From an uncultured Flavobacterium sp. (GTDB lineage Bacteria > Bacteroidota > Bacteroidia > Flavobacteriales > Flavobacteriaceae), in the NCBI RefSeq assembly GCF_946478785.1, contig NZ_CAMLDD010000021.1, forward strand, positions 1 through 64,000: DNA of 64,000 nucleotides, given 5' to 3'. Positions 44,601-54,490 of this stretch are shown piece after piece. The notes beneath the pieces were generated by a model. That model made no database searches. It was not told the origin of the DNA and saw nothing but the letters and a program-made list of their open reading frames with translations. How positions within the stretch are numbered: the first letter of the stretch is position 1; each line of letters starts with the position of its first letter. The position numbers were made by a program, and so were the translations under genes.

Positions 44601-46631
44601 TTATTTGAGAGGATCAAATGAACCTCCCCAACCTTGGGTTTGTTCTAAATATGGAGATGAATCCAATAATGATTGGTAAAATCCGAAATAGTAATATTCC
44701 TTGTACCATGTAAACTTCCAATCGTTAGTAGTAGGATCTAAATTATCTCTTTCCACTATATCAAAATAATTGGTATATAAATAGTCAATGTAAGCTTCAT
44801 AGTTTGGAATTACTGTTCCAGGATTCACTCCTGTAGCAGGAATTGTATATGGAAAACTCGGATCTCTATTAACTATTGGAGCTACTCCTGCTGTATTTGC
44901 TAAGAAAGGGTCTGGAGCTGCAATATATTTTGTTCCATCTGTTTTTTTGGCAACAATAAAATAACCTGTTCTTCTAGTTCCGTTTAAAGGAGCTATTCCT
45001 AACCTTGCAGTAGTTGGTCCGTCTTCAAAAAGCTTCCAACGTCTTAAATCGTAAAAACGCTTATTTTCGTATGCAAATTCAATTTTTCTTTCATTAAGTA
45101 CTGCTGCAAAATGCTGGTCTCTTGAAGTAACATCTGCCAATCCATAATGTCCGTCACCATTAGTAATTCCAGCACGAATTCTAATCGATTCTATTAATGT
45201 CTTACCTTCTGCTAAATTATTTATACCTATTGCGCATTCAGCTAAATTCAAAACTACTTCGGCAAAACGCATTTCCATATAATCAGTTCCGCTATTTAGG
45301 TATCCTGTCAAATTGCTGGAAGTTTCATTAGTTGCCTTTCTAACATATATTCCACTTGAATTTGGTCCTGACTCAGTACTTTTATCAGGATTTGGTGCAG
45401 CAGTTGTAGGTGCTTTAGAATACCATGAATATGTCCATTGCTTAAAGGCTGTATTTTCAGCAAATTTCCATGTTGCTCCATTATATGCAAAAGTTTTGGC
45501 AAATCTCGGATCTCTGTTTTTATAGAACAATACCGGATTATAGGCAGGGTTTCCTACAATACTTTTACCATCTGCCATTGGAAATGCATCGACAATTTGT
45601 TTAGTTGGAGATACTGAACCATTTCCACCGGCTGCTCTGGAACGTACTGCTCTTTCCCATCCATTATTTTTTTGGAGGTTTTGAGTCGCAGAATTATTAA
45701 ATCCATAAACAATTACCGCCTCTGGATTGTTAACCTCTGTAAACCACATATTACCCCACGCTGTACCATTTGCAGTTCCTCCTGCATTGAAAAGACCTTT
45801 TCCTTTACCTTCTAAAAGTGTTTTCGCAGCAAGATTAGCATCATAAGCACGTTTCCATCTTTGTATATCATCGGTTGGATTAAAAATTGGACTTGCCCAA
45901 GTCAATAATACACGTCCTTTGAAAGCTGCTGCAGCTTCACTTGTAATTCTTCCCCAATTCGCATTAGACCATGTAACATCTTTTAATAGTTCTTGGGCTT
46001 TATCTAAATCAGAAATGATTTGCTCAATAGATTCAGAAGTAGAACTTCTTTGAACTTCATTTTCAGTTGACCCTTCTTGAACGATAGGATTTTGTGGTGT
46101 CAAAATGAGTGGTACACCACCATATAATTTTACTAAGTCAAAATATTGATAAGCTCTCCAAAAATACATTTGACCTTTTAATGGATTTTTATCAGCATCT
46201 GCCATACCAAATTTATCAATCCCGTCTAGAAATACATTAATTTGTTTAATACGGGTATAGGGATTATTAGTAATACTTTCAGGCATTCTAATTCCAATAT
46301 AAGTTAAAGCATGAGCATTTAAAGGAGAAATTGAAGCCCAAGGTTTGTTCCAGTTTGACTCTCCAGACAGTTCTTCAGTTGTCTTAGAAAATTCATTATT
46401 ACCTCCAGTAGCCAAATCCCAAGTATTAACAGTAGCATTATTAGCTGGTAAAAAATTGAAATAAACGTAATCTACATATTGTGAAGCCAATACGGGAGAC
46501 TTGAACACATCTACATCATTTATACCTGCATAATCTTTCTTTTCTTCCAGAAAATCATCACTACAACTTGTTAAAGAAAAGGTTGTTAAAAGAGTAAACA
46601 AACCGATAGCTTTTATATATTTTATTTTCAT
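44601..46631 (-). CDS. SusD/RagB-family surface glycan-binding lipoprotein
   Basis: A 676-residue lipoprotein (LTTFSLTSCSDD) of the SusD fold, a TPR-like helical scaffold that closes over SusC and captures oligosaccharide. Typical blocks are GQMYFWRAYQYFDLVKLYGGVPL, EAAAAFKGRVLLTWA, and NERKIEFAYENKRFYDLRRW near the end. Somewhat longer than the usual 500-600 residues. It starts 26 bp after the susC stop. It is the defining PUL partner and is predicted to bind a pectin oligosaccharide; the ligand is not visible in sequence. Confidence 0.95.
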   Translation of the reverse strand: MKIKYIKAIGLFTLLTTFSLTSCSDDFLEEKKDYAGINDVDVFKSPVLASQYVDYVYFNFLPANNATVNTWDLATGGNNEFSKTTEELSGESNWNKPWASISPLNAHALTYIGIRMPESITNNPYTRIKQINVFLDGIDKFGMADADKNPLKGQMYFWRAYQYFDLVKLYGGVPLILTPQNPIVQEGSTENEVQRSSTSESIEQIISDLDKAQELLKDVTWSNANWGRITSEAAAAFKGRVLLTWASPIFNPTDDIQRWKRAYDANLAAKTLLEGKGKGLFNAGGTANGTAWGNMWFTEVNNPEAVIVYGFNNSATQNLQKNNGWERAVRSRAAGGNGSVSPTKQIVDAFPMADGKSIVGNPAYNPVLFYKNRDPRFAKTFAYNGATWKFAENTAFKQWTYSWYSKAPTTAAPNPDKSTESGPNSSGIYVRKATNETSSNLTGYLNSGTDYMEMRFAEVVLNLAECAIGINNLAEGKTLIESIRIRAGITNGDGHYGLADVTSRDQHFAAVLNERKIEFAYENKRFYDLRRWKLFEDGPTTARLGIAPLNGTRRTGYFIVAKKTDGTKYIAAPDPFLANTAGVAPIVNRDPSFPYTIPATGVNPGTVIPNYEAYIDYLYTNYFDIVERDNLDPTTNDWKFTWYKEYYYFGFYQSLLDSSPYLEQTQGWGGSFDPLK

Positions 46632-46657
46632 AATCTTAATTTTTAATAATCATTAAA

Positions 46658-49600
46658 TTAGAATCCTACATTTAATCCCAGAGATAATGTACGCAAAGTA
46701 GGATAGTCTAAATAGCTACCGTTTGGCTCTTGGAAACTGTATGGATTATAAAGGTTAAAAGGATTAAGTGCAACAAAATTCAGTTTACAGCTACTTAGAT
46801 TCATTGCCTTTAAAGCCCCTTGTGGCAATGCATAACTAAGTGTAATATTTCTACAGGCTATTCTAAATGAATTAACTTCCCAGAAATCAGAATCAACTGA
46901 GTTAATTTCAACGTACGCAGGATTTGGCATATTACCATTAGGATTTAGGGTTGGATCATAAATATTATTCCAAATAGATACTGTATTATCTACAATTTGA
47001 GGGATCTTAGATTTAAAAGCTTTTCTTGCATCACCACCAATACTGGAATATCCTCCAAAAGATGCATTAATTACGGTATTAAAACTAAATGATTTGTATG
47101 CAAAGCGTAAAGTACTTCCTAAACCATAGTGACTATCAGATTTTCTAGACAATCTTACTTGGTCATTTACGTCAATGATTCCATCAGGGGCAGCAAATTG
47201 CCCATCGCCTAAGTAAGCTCCTCTTACATCTCTGTAATACAACATACCAGGTCTAAGCTGTGATGGTGTATATGATTTGTCTCCATTTATGTTTTTAACT
47301 GCCGTAATGTTGTATTGGGCAACATACTTATCTATATCTTCCTGATTTTTAAACATTCCTATGTAGTCATAACCCCAAATACCATTATCGCTCGATTCTC
47401 CAGGTTTTTTGTTCCATGGTTTTAATATATCTTCATTGTTGTAATTTCCTTTGATAGCTTTATTGTCAGACCAACCAAAGCGCATATCAATTCCATAGCT
47501 GATATCCTGTCCAATCTTATCATTCCAGCCTACTGCTAATTCAACACCAAAAGTGTCCATTTTCCCATAATTTTGTGCTGCTACTGTACCACCAATGGTA
47601 AATGGCAAATTACCTGTTACATTCATTAGTAAATCTGATCCGAAATTATAATATGACTCAGCTGTAACAGCTAATTTATTATTTAAAAATCTCATGTCTA
47701 CACCGAAATTGGTTTTCACTTCATCACTCCAAGTTGCGTCAGGATTTGGAGATGCTTCCATTTTCCATCCATGAGTCATATCAGTATTTCCTCCAAAAAC
47801 TGCTCCTTTGCTACCTTGATAACTATATCTTTGTTTCCACAACCAGGCCTTAGTATCATCTTTACCTAACAAACCAACAGAGTATCTAAATTTAAGAAAG
47901 TCAATTGTAGAGGATTCAAAAAAGTCTTCCTTAGAAACAACCCAACCGATCGATCCTGAATAAAAATTACCCCAATAGTATTCTGGAGCAAATTTGGTTG
48001 ATGCATCACTCCTAAATAAAAACTCCGCTAAGTATTTATCACCATAAGCATAATTTAACCTTCCAACATATCCTAATGAACCGCTTTCACTTTTATTAGT
48101 TTGACCATCAATAGCACCATTAGCAGTAGTAAATTGACCATTAGTACCATCTAAAACATTTGTTTTTGAAACGCGTTCTTTATTTAAAGTAGCTTCTGAT
48201 TTTTCAATCCCAAATACTCCACTAATACTGTGTTTACCAAAAGTACGATCATATGAAACGGTTAGATTTAACTGCTCAGATAATGTGGTAGTGTTATCAA
48301 ATAGTAAAATATCTCCATTATTATATTTAGTACCAGTAGGTTTAATTGGAGCATCCGTAATATTATCATTAAAAATATGTTCATTCTCTCCCAGACCTTT
48401 AAATTGGTACAAAGTATAACTTGTACCAACTTGTGTGCCTCTCGTATGCCCCATGTTACGAGCATAGGATCCTCTTGCCATTAAACCTTTTACAAAAGGA
48501 ACTTTGTATTCTGTGTACATATTTACAGTCATAGTACTTGCAGCAGTTCCTGCAAGATTATTCAATCGTTGGATTTCGGGATAATGGTAACGTTGATTTC
48601 CATCATTATTATTTGGCAATTCAATTGGCAAACCATTAACATAATTTGGAATGTATGGAATATGAGTTAATAGCTCGTTATAATCATTTTCCTCCTTCTC
48701 CCCTCCAATTTTATTGAATGTTTTTTGCTGATCTGAATAATAGCCTGATAATTGTAATCCAGCCTTTAAGTTTGATGATAATTTCACATCTGTACCAGCT
48801 CTAAAATTCCATTTACTATAATCTAATGTACTTAAATTTCCATTTTGTTGGAAATAAGAAGCTCCTGCAAAATATGTAGCTTTCTCTGAACCTCCACTCA
48901 CGTTCAAATTATGACGCATATTAAAAGAAGGTTTCCACTCATCATCTAAGTATGTATTATTCAAAGTCTTAAAATATTCCAATTCATCATTAGAAAATAT
49001 ATATTCTTTACCCGTTTGATTATACCCATTAGGCCCATTCATAATATTAACATATTGTGCAAATTCATATGCGTTCAACATTTTTGATTGGTAGGTTTTA
49101 TCATTCGAACCATAAGAACCACTATAAGAAAATTTTGGATCTCCCTTTGTACCTCTTTTAGTAGTTACCAAAACTACCCCCTGAGCTGAACGAGCTCCAT
49201 AAATAGCTGCGGCGGCATCTTTAAGAAAAGAAATACTCTCAACTTCTGAAGAATCTAAATTATCAAAAAGAGTACTATCATTTAAACCATCTGCCCCAAT
49301 TTGCAAAACACCATCAATTACATATAAAGGGCTTAAATTTCCTCCATCTTTAGCCAAAGAATAAGGCTGACGTATCGTTAAATTAGATTTAACTCCTGGT
49401 CTTGTAGAACCTCCAGAAACTCCAACTCCTAAAACTCTTCCTTGTATAGCAGTACCTAAGTCCCCAACAGGCAGATCTGCTATTTCACTCATCTTAATAG
49501 TTTCTACTGCACCTGTAAGATGGCTTTTCTTTTGGCTTGTGTAACCAACAACTACAATGTTATCTAATTGATTAGAATCTTCTTGCAATCGGGCATCAAG

Positions 49601-49885
49601 AGTTGTACGTCCATTTAAGGGGATTTCAATTTTCTTCATTCCAATGAAAGAAAAAACCAATGTTGCACCCGGCTTTACATTAATTTCATACTTACCGTTG
49701 TAATCTGTAGTAACGGTATTTTTCGATGACTTTTCAGTTACGTTAACTCCCGGCATAAGACCTCCTGAATTTTCCGTAACAGTTCCCGTGATCTTAATTT
49801 TGCTGCTTGCAGTTTGAGCATAAGTAACAATGCTCATTAATGCAAACAAAATAAAACTACATCTTTTTATAAGTGCTTGTTTCAT
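46658..49885 (-). CDS. SusC/RagA TonB-dependent oligosaccharide transporter
   Basis: A 1075-residue outer-membrane receptor. The signal ends YAQ at 24, a carboxypeptidase regulatory-like domain spans about 30-102, a TonB-box-like DNIVVVGY is at 108-115, and the plug runs from about 118 with LYVIDGV at 187-193 and EVESISFLKDAAAAIYGARSA near 213-233. The 22-strand barrel follows to the aromatic C-terminus. It imports the oligosaccharide captured by SusD. It is the first gene of the downstream operon, with a candidate promoter at 50031-50057. Confidence 0.96.
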   Translation of the reverse strand: MKQALIKRCSFILFALMSIVTYAQTASSKIKITGTVTENSGGLMPGVNVTEKSSKNTVTTDYNGKYEINVKPGATLVFSFIGMKKIEIPLNGRTTLDARLQEDSNQLDNIVVVGYTSQKKSHLTGAVETIKMSEIADLPVGDLGTAIQGRVLGVGVSGGSTRPGVKSNLTIRQPYSLAKDGGNLSPLYVIDGVLQIGADGLNDSTLFDNLDSSEVESISFLKDAAAAIYGARSAQGVVLVTTKRGTKGDPKFSYSGSYGSNDKTYQSKMLNAYEFAQYVNIMNGPNGYNQTGKEYIFSNDELEYFKTLNNTYLDDEWKPSFNMRHNLNVSGGSEKATYFAGASYFQQNGNLSTLDYSKWNFRAGTDVKLSSNLKAGLQLSGYYSDQQKTFNKIGGEKEENDYNELLTHIPYIPNYVNGLPIELPNNNDGNQRYHYPEIQRLNNLAGTAASTMTVNMYTEYKVPFVKGLMARGSYARNMGHTRGTQVGTSYTLYQFKGLGENEHIFNDNITDAPIKPTGTKYNNGDILLFDNTTTLSEQLNLTVSYDRTFGKHSISGVFGIEKSEATLNKERVSKTNVLDGTNGQFTTANGAIDGQTNKSESGSLGYVGRLNYAYGDKYLAEFLFRSDASTKFAPEYYWGNFYSGSIGWVVSKEDFFESSTIDFLKFRYSVGLLGKDDTKAWLWKQRYSYQGSKGAVFGGNTDMTHGWKMEASPNPDATWSDEVKTNFGVDMRFLNNKLAVTAESYYNFGSDLLMNVTGNLPFTIGGTVAAQNYGKMDTFGVELAVGWNDKIGQDISYGIDMRFGWSDNKAIKGNYNNEDILKPWNKKPGESSDNGIWGYDYIGMFKNQEDIDKYVAQYNITAVKNINGDKSYTPSQLRPGMLYYRDVRGAYLGDGQFAAPDGIIDVNDQVRLSRKSDSHYGLGSTLRFAYKSFSFNTVINASFGGYSSIGGDARKAFKSKIPQIVDNTVSIWNNIYDPTLNPNGNMPNPAYVEINSVDSDFWEVNSFRIACRNITLSYALPQGALKAMNLSSCKLNFVALNPFNLYNPYSFQEPNGSYLDYPTLRTLSLGLNVGF

Positions 49886-50030
49886 AAATCTTTGATTTAG
49901 TTAGATTAAATAGTTAGGTTAGTTTAGTTAAAAAAACGTATTCTAATTTTAAAGAAAAAGCTACATTTTGAGAGCTATTAAATGCCAGCTGAATTTTTTA
50001 AACGTTAAAAACACATTTATTACTTGATTT

Positions 50031-50057
50031 CAAAAATATAAGGATTGAAAATCACAA
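50031..50057 (-). promoter_or_regulatory. Candidate promoter of the susC operon
   Basis: On the minus strand TTG (50057-50055) and TATTTTTG (50038-50031) match the -33/-7 Bacteroidota consensus with 16 bp between, slightly short of the usual spacing. Confidence 0.45.
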
Positions 50058-50380
50058 CTGTCCTGTGGCATCCTGCTCTTATATTGTCTTCAAAAAAAAT
50101 TCAATAAAAAAACTATATCAACAAAAAAATGTAAGACAAAATAGGGTTACATCAAAAAAAGGAAGATTTTTTTGAATATATCAAGATACAAATAAAATAA
50201 GTAAGAAAAAATACCTGAAAATAAGAGGTTTTTAAAATTGCGATGAAAAAAAAAGCAATTATACCTTATCTAATTACATAAAAACCATGTAGGAAATCGA
50301 TTTCTTTTAGTTAAAAATCTTACAAAAAAGTAAAATTCAGAAGGATGAAAAAAAAATAAAAAAATTTATAAAAAAATAAA

Positions 50381-50404
50381 AATTTACGCTACAAGAAGTA
50401 AATT
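50381..50404 (-). terminator. Weak candidate terminator after CE12
   Basis: On the minus strand aatttac and gtaaatt form a 7-bp AT-rich stem with a 10-nt loop, followed by TTTATTTTTTT. The stem is weak. Confidence 0.35.
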
Positions 50405-50484
50405 CTTATAGCAACATACATAACAAGCCTGATTTGGAGTTTATAAGAGATATTTTTTATACACCAATTGGCAAAAAATCGGTT

Positions 50485-51267
50485 TTACAATTCTTTCATG
50501 GCATTAAAAACCAATCTTGCTACTTCCTTTCCTCCTGCAGTTTGAAAATGAGTATTATCTTTTTGTCCGTTAGGGAAAGCCTGATATAAACCTGCCTCAA
50601 AATTCATAAAGTAATTTTGCGTTACATATTCCTGACCTTTACTAGTGAAGAGATTCATAGAGAGGTCATTCAAATCAATCAATTTGACATCTAATTCTTT
50701 TGCTACGTCTTTTGCTGCCTGCGGGTATCCTCCGTGAACATTGGTTAACTTACCGTCTTTCCATGGGTAGTTTCTGGCTACCGGAGTCAATACAATTGGT
50801 ACAGCACCCTTTTCTCTGGTTTGATTAATAAACAGACGCAAAAATTCTTTGTATCCTTCAATATTCACATAACGTTCGGTTTTTTCTTCAGATGCATCGT
50901 TATGACCAAACTGCATCATTACAATATCTCCTTTTTGTAACGATTTATAAACCGAAGCCCACCGCCCTTCCTGAAAAAAAGTTCGGGTACTTCTTCCTCC
51001 TTTTGCCCTGTCATCTACTTTTACTTCTTTGGCATTTCCTAAAATATTTTTTAGCTGTTGAAAGCTGTCTTTTTGGAAAAAAGACTGAAAAACCTGTCCC
51101 CAGCCTACCTGTGGAAACTTTTTGGTTTGGTAATTATCTTCCAAAGAATAATCGGCTACTGTTGAATCTCCTATCAAATAAATCGTTGTAACTTTAGATT
51201 TAGAACTAAAAGCACTTAAAACTAATATTGAAAAGAAAGCTACTGCTGTAATTTTATAATTTTTCAT
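50485..51267 (-). CDS. CE12 rhamnogalacturonan acetylesterase (SGNH hydrolase)
   Basis: About 260 residues from the ATG at 51267 (or 51270), signal peptide TAVAFFSILVLSAFSS. SGNH/GDSL blocks are present: block I IYLIGDSTVADY, block III MQFGHNDAS, block V DNTHFQTAGG with the catalytic Asp-His. CE12 enzymes remove acetyl groups from RG-I or pectin and prepare it for lyases and hydrolases. The longer ORF start at 51291 overlaps the upstream CE8 stop and is less likely; the genes are only a few bases apart and probably translationally coupled. Confidence 0.92.
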   Translation of the reverse strand: MKNYKITAVAFFSILVLSAFSSKSKVTTIYLIGDSTVADYSLEDNYQTKKFPQVGWGQVFQSFFQKDSFQQLKNILGNAKEVKVDDRAKGGRSTRTFFQEGRWASVYKSLQKGDIVMMQFGHNDASEEKTERYVNIEGYKEFLRLFINQTREKGAVPIVLTPVARNYPWKDGKLTNVHGGYPQAAKDVAKELDVKLIDLNDLSMNLFTSKGQEYVTQNYFMNFEAGLYQAFPNGQKDNTHFQTAGGKEVARLVFNAMKEL

Positions 51268-51272
51268 CATCT

Positions 51273-52265
51273 TTATTTTTTTGGATTCCAACCCATTAAT
51301 ACTTTTTCCAAATCATATTTTTTAAGATCGGATTTCTTTAATTGATGAGACCACGAAGCCCTTTTCGACAAATCTTTTCCTCCTTCACCTTTGCTTCCAT
51401 ATTCAGCATAAAAAACAGTTTTTTCCTTATTCGGGAAATTTTTATCACCTTTCCACGGATTCCAGCCTTCTGCAACAATATGCGAACCTAATTCTGTATT
51501 GATAAAAACCGTTTGTGCATAAGGTCGCCACGGACGTCCAAGAAAAACCTGATTTACCGTATTGTCTTTTGCAGTAAGTTTGCAATCCACAAATACAAAC
51601 CCGTATTTATCCTGCTGGGTTGTTGATGCCGCAGTTACATATGAATTGCTCAGACTTTCGATAGTGCAATTAAAAAAATAAGCCGTTGCCGCACCAAAAA
51701 TAAAATCGGTTGTTCCGTTAATGTAACAGTTTTCAAAATAATTTCTGGTACCACCTTTTGCTAAATATAAAGTATCCTGATTTCCTAAAATGGAACAATT
51801 TTTCACAGCAACCCTATCTCCTTCAGTATGCAAAGCGACTGCCTGTCCAATTCTTCCGGCTGTATTTTCTACAGTTAGATTTTCTAAAGAGCAATCATTT
51901 CCCTGAATTAGTAAAGTATACGAAGTATAGGTGCTGAATTTTGTATCTCCCGTAACATCTATCCCTCTGAAAAGTTTACCGGAATAATCATTATAGGAAA
52001 TAACTGTTTTTTCTCTATCAGAACCTTTTAGAGTAATATTTCTTTTAAAAGAAGGAATCACAACCTTTTCATTATAAACACCTGCTTTAATTGTAATCAC
52101 AACACGTTTTTCGGCATGGTCTCTCACTTTATTGATAGCCTCCTGAATCGTTTTAAAATCTCCGGAACCATCGTGAGCTACTGTCAATTCAAAACGATTG
52201 TCTGTTGTTTGAGCTGATGAAAAAGCAGAACTTAATGTTAAAAATAGGATGACAATGTATTTCAT
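51273..52265 (-). CDS. CE8 pectin methylesterase
   Basis: 330 residues from the ATG at 52265 (MKYIVILFLTL signal to SSAQ); the longer ORF to 52310 runs into a family H repeat. CE8 landmarks are all seen: QAVAL at 141-145, NQDTLY at 162-167, TDFIFG at 186-191 (D164 and D187 the catalytic Asp pair) and LGRPWRPY at 242-249 with the substrate Arg. It removes methyl groups from homogalacturonan, exposing it to PL1 and GH28. It lies between GH127 and CE12. Confidence 0.95.
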   Translation of the reverse strand: MKYIVILFLTLSSAFSSAQTTDNRFELTVAHDGSGDFKTIQEAINKVRDHAEKRVVITIKAGVYNEKVVIPSFKRNITLKGSDREKTVISYNDYSGKLFRGIDVTGDTKFSTYTSYTLLIQGNDCSLENLTVENTAGRIGQAVALHTEGDRVAVKNCSILGNQDTLYLAKGGTRNYFENCYINGTTDFIFGAATAYFFNCTIESLSNSYVTAASTTQQDKYGFVFVDCKLTAKDNTVNQVFLGRPWRPYAQTVFINTELGSHIVAEGWNPWKGDKNFPNKEKTVFYAEYGSKGEGGKDLSKRASWSHQLKKSDLKKYDLEKVLMGWNPKK

Positions 52266-52286
52266 AATTGTATTGTTTTTTTTTAA

Positions 52287-52362
52287 AGCATATAAGTCAT
52301 ATAAGGTCATTTAAAGTTGGGAGATTATTTTCCTTTGCTTATAAAACCTTATATGACTTATT
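52287..52362. repeat. Inverted ATATAAGT pair, family H
   Basis: catataagtcatataaggt on the left faces accttatatgacttat on the right. It fills the gap between the GH127 stop and the CE8 start. Confidence 0.55.
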
Positions 52363-52379
52363 TGGTAAAATTTATTTTT

Positions 52380-54401
52380 TTAATGGGAAAGCCAAACAGA
52401 CATTTCGCCCTTGCCATTATTTCCCCACGCAAAATAAGGAATTAATTTTATAGTGTGCTGCTTGTTTTCTTTTACAGAAATAGGTTTGTACAATTTTTTA
52501 TCCCAGGAATTATCCGGAGTAATTGATGAACTGGCAGTTATACTTAACAATTCCCTGTTATCAATTTTTATAAAATCAGTTGTAAATTTAGAATTCAAAT
52601 CTAAAACAACATCGTTTACTTTTGTATTTGCCGGAAGCTCGTTCGATTCTAAACAATATACAATTGGCCCTCTTTTTACGGCAACCTGATTTTTTACTTC
52701 TTCAACTAATGGATTGGCCTGCATCAATTGAACCGGCATTGGAATATTAAGTTCGATGACATCTCCTTTTTTCCATTTTTGTGCTATTTTTTGGTAAGAA
52801 CCTGAAGCAATTGCATCATTGATTTTTTTACCATTTACAGAAATCGCAGTTCCGTTGCTCCAGCCCGGAATTCTAAGCAATAAAGCATAAACCTCTTTTG
52901 GTGCTTTTACGATTTTTAAAGTGATTTTTCCATCCCAGGGATAATTGGTCTGCTGTTCGATTTCAATTTTTTCTCCGCTAAGTGTATTAGAAATAAGCTT
53001 GTTACTTCCATATAAATTGACATACAATCCTTCTTTCGAAAAATTATAAGCGTAATTGCTAACCTCGGCAATGGTTCTGGTTACATTAGGTGCACAACAG
53101 TTTGACAAAGCAATATAACCTTCGCGTTCATTGCCCCATCGCTGTTGAAATGGCAAATCGTTCGAAACATTCAGCGGGTTATTATAACAAAACTTATCCC
53201 CCTCCAGATTGATTCCAGACAAAACACTATTGTATAAAGCCAGCTCTACTATGTCTGCATATTTGGCATCGCCAGTAATTTGAAGCATTCTCCAGTTCCA
53301 CAAAACGTTTCCAATGTTGGCACAAGTTTCGGTATGCGCTGTAGCATTTGGCAATTGAAAAGGTCTTCCGTAAGCCTGATGAATTTTTTGAACATCCGTT
53401 GGATTATAAGAAGTTCCATCTGGCGAAACACCATCGTACAAAGAACCACAAGCACCTGTAATATACATTTTGCGATACGTAACATCATCCCAGATAGATT
53501 CTAAATTATCCAGTAATTTTTTCTCTCCGGTTTCTGCATATAAATCGGCTACACCTGCATATAGATAATTTGCTCTTACGGCGTGACCCATTGCAGTAGT
53601 CTGCTGTCTAAACGGAATTCTGTCCTGATTGTCGTCAGTTCCATCATTTGTAGTTCCTCTAATATCGATTAGATTATTGGCCAGTTCCAAATATTTAGGG
53701 TTTTTCGTCGTGCGATACATTTCGACAATTCCCATATAATGTGAAGGACAGATAGCATTTCTTGCTAACTCTGGCGAGGCTTTTTTGTAGAAATCATATA
53801 GAAAATCTGCTACGCCTTTTGCAATATCCAGAAAGTTTGTTTTTCCCGTGGCACGATAATGAATACAGGCTGCCGTCATCAGATGTCCCATATTGTATTT
53901 CTCAAAACCCAATTGTTTTTTTACTTCTTCCAGACCTAGAGTTCCCCAGCGTTCGTCAATTAAAACTGGAGTATGTAAGTATCCGTCTTTGCGCTGTGCT
54001 TTCGCAAAAAGTGCAATAGCTTTATCCATTTGGGCATCCAGTTTTTTGTCTTTTGTTATGGCATACGTAGCTGCCATTCCTTCAAAAATCTTGTAAAAAT
54101 CCCCATCATGAAAAGAAGGCCCTTTAAAAGTTCCTTTACTTTCACCAGCAGCAATTTCAAAATTTTTATAAGCGTGTGAAACTTCATCGTTATGATACAA
54201 ATCCCACATATACGGCAGTGTATTTTTGGTTTGTACATCAAATTGTTCTTTCCAAAAACCGTTTGTCCATTTTACATCTTGTAAATTGACACTTTGCAAT
54301 TTAGAATAAGGACTTTCTGAATTGGCAACCAGACCTTTATTCTGAGCCAAAAATGCACTCGAAAATAATATTGCTGATAATAGAATGATGTTCTTTTTCA
54401 T
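52380..54401 (-). CDS. GH127 family glycosidase (beta-L-arabinofuranosidase-type)
   Basis: A 673-residue exported protein (signal to FLAQ). The GH127 zinc/cysteine site is complete: E358 and C360 in HTETCANIG, C435 and C436 in ALSNCCAPN, with C435 the likely nucleophile. The (alpha/alpha)6 barrel spans about 40-470, with beta-sandwich domains after that. Characterised GH127 members cleave beta-L-arabinofuranose; one RG-II member acts on aceric acid, so both are possible here. It follows the PL1 with CBM/FN3 domains and precedes CE8. Confidence 0.92.
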   Translation of the reverse strand: MKKNIILLSAILFSSAFLAQNKGLVANSESPYSKLQSVNLQDVKWTNGFWKEQFDVQTKNTLPYMWDLYHNDEVSHAYKNFEIAAGESKGTFKGPSFHDGDFYKIFEGMAATYAITKDKKLDAQMDKAIALFAKAQRKDGYLHTPVLIDERWGTLGLEEVKKQLGFEKYNMGHLMTAACIHYRATGKTNFLDIAKGVADFLYDFYKKASPELARNAICPSHYMGIVEMYRTTKNPKYLELANNLIDIRGTTNDGTDDNQDRIPFRQQTTAMGHAVRANYLYAGVADLYAETGEKKLLDNLESIWDDVTYRKMYITGACGSLYDGVSPDGTSYNPTDVQKIHQAYGRPFQLPNATAHTETCANIGNVLWNWRMLQITGDAKYADIVELALYNSVLSGINLEGDKFCYNNPLNVSNDLPFQQRWGNEREGYIALSNCCAPNVTRTIAEVSNYAYNFSKEGLYVNLYGSNKLISNTLSGEKIEIEQQTNYPWDGKITLKIVKAPKEVYALLLRIPGWSNGTAISVNGKKINDAIASGSYQKIAQKWKKGDVIELNIPMPVQLMQANPLVEEVKNQVAVKRGPIVYCLESNELPANTKVNDVVLDLNSKFTTDFIKIDNRELLSITASSSITPDNSWDKKLYKPISVKENKQHTIKLIPYFAWGNNGKGEMSVWLSH

Positions 54402-54417
54402 TTTGAATATTTTTTTA

Positions 54418-54480
54418 TCTGCCTAATCTGCAAAATCTGCGTGAAAAATAATCTCTCGCAGATTTGGCAGATTGAGCAGA
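54418..54480. repeat. CAGATT inverted repeat, family C
   Basis: Arms 54418-54441 and 54457-54480 are complementary at 21 of 24 positions. It fills the 89-bp gap between the PL1 and GH127 genes. Confidence 0.65.
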
Positions 54481-54490
54481 TTTGTTTGTT

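Larger units (their letters stand above)
49886..50484. other. Gene-free region between CE12 and susC
   Basis: A 599-bp AT-rich stretch with no ORF and none of the intergenic repeat families. It holds a weak candidate terminator on the CE12 side (50381-50404), a candidate promoter (50031-50057) and a leader of about 140 nt before susC. It is the natural place for PUL regulation; no inverted operator or known regulator box was recognised. Confidence 0.6.
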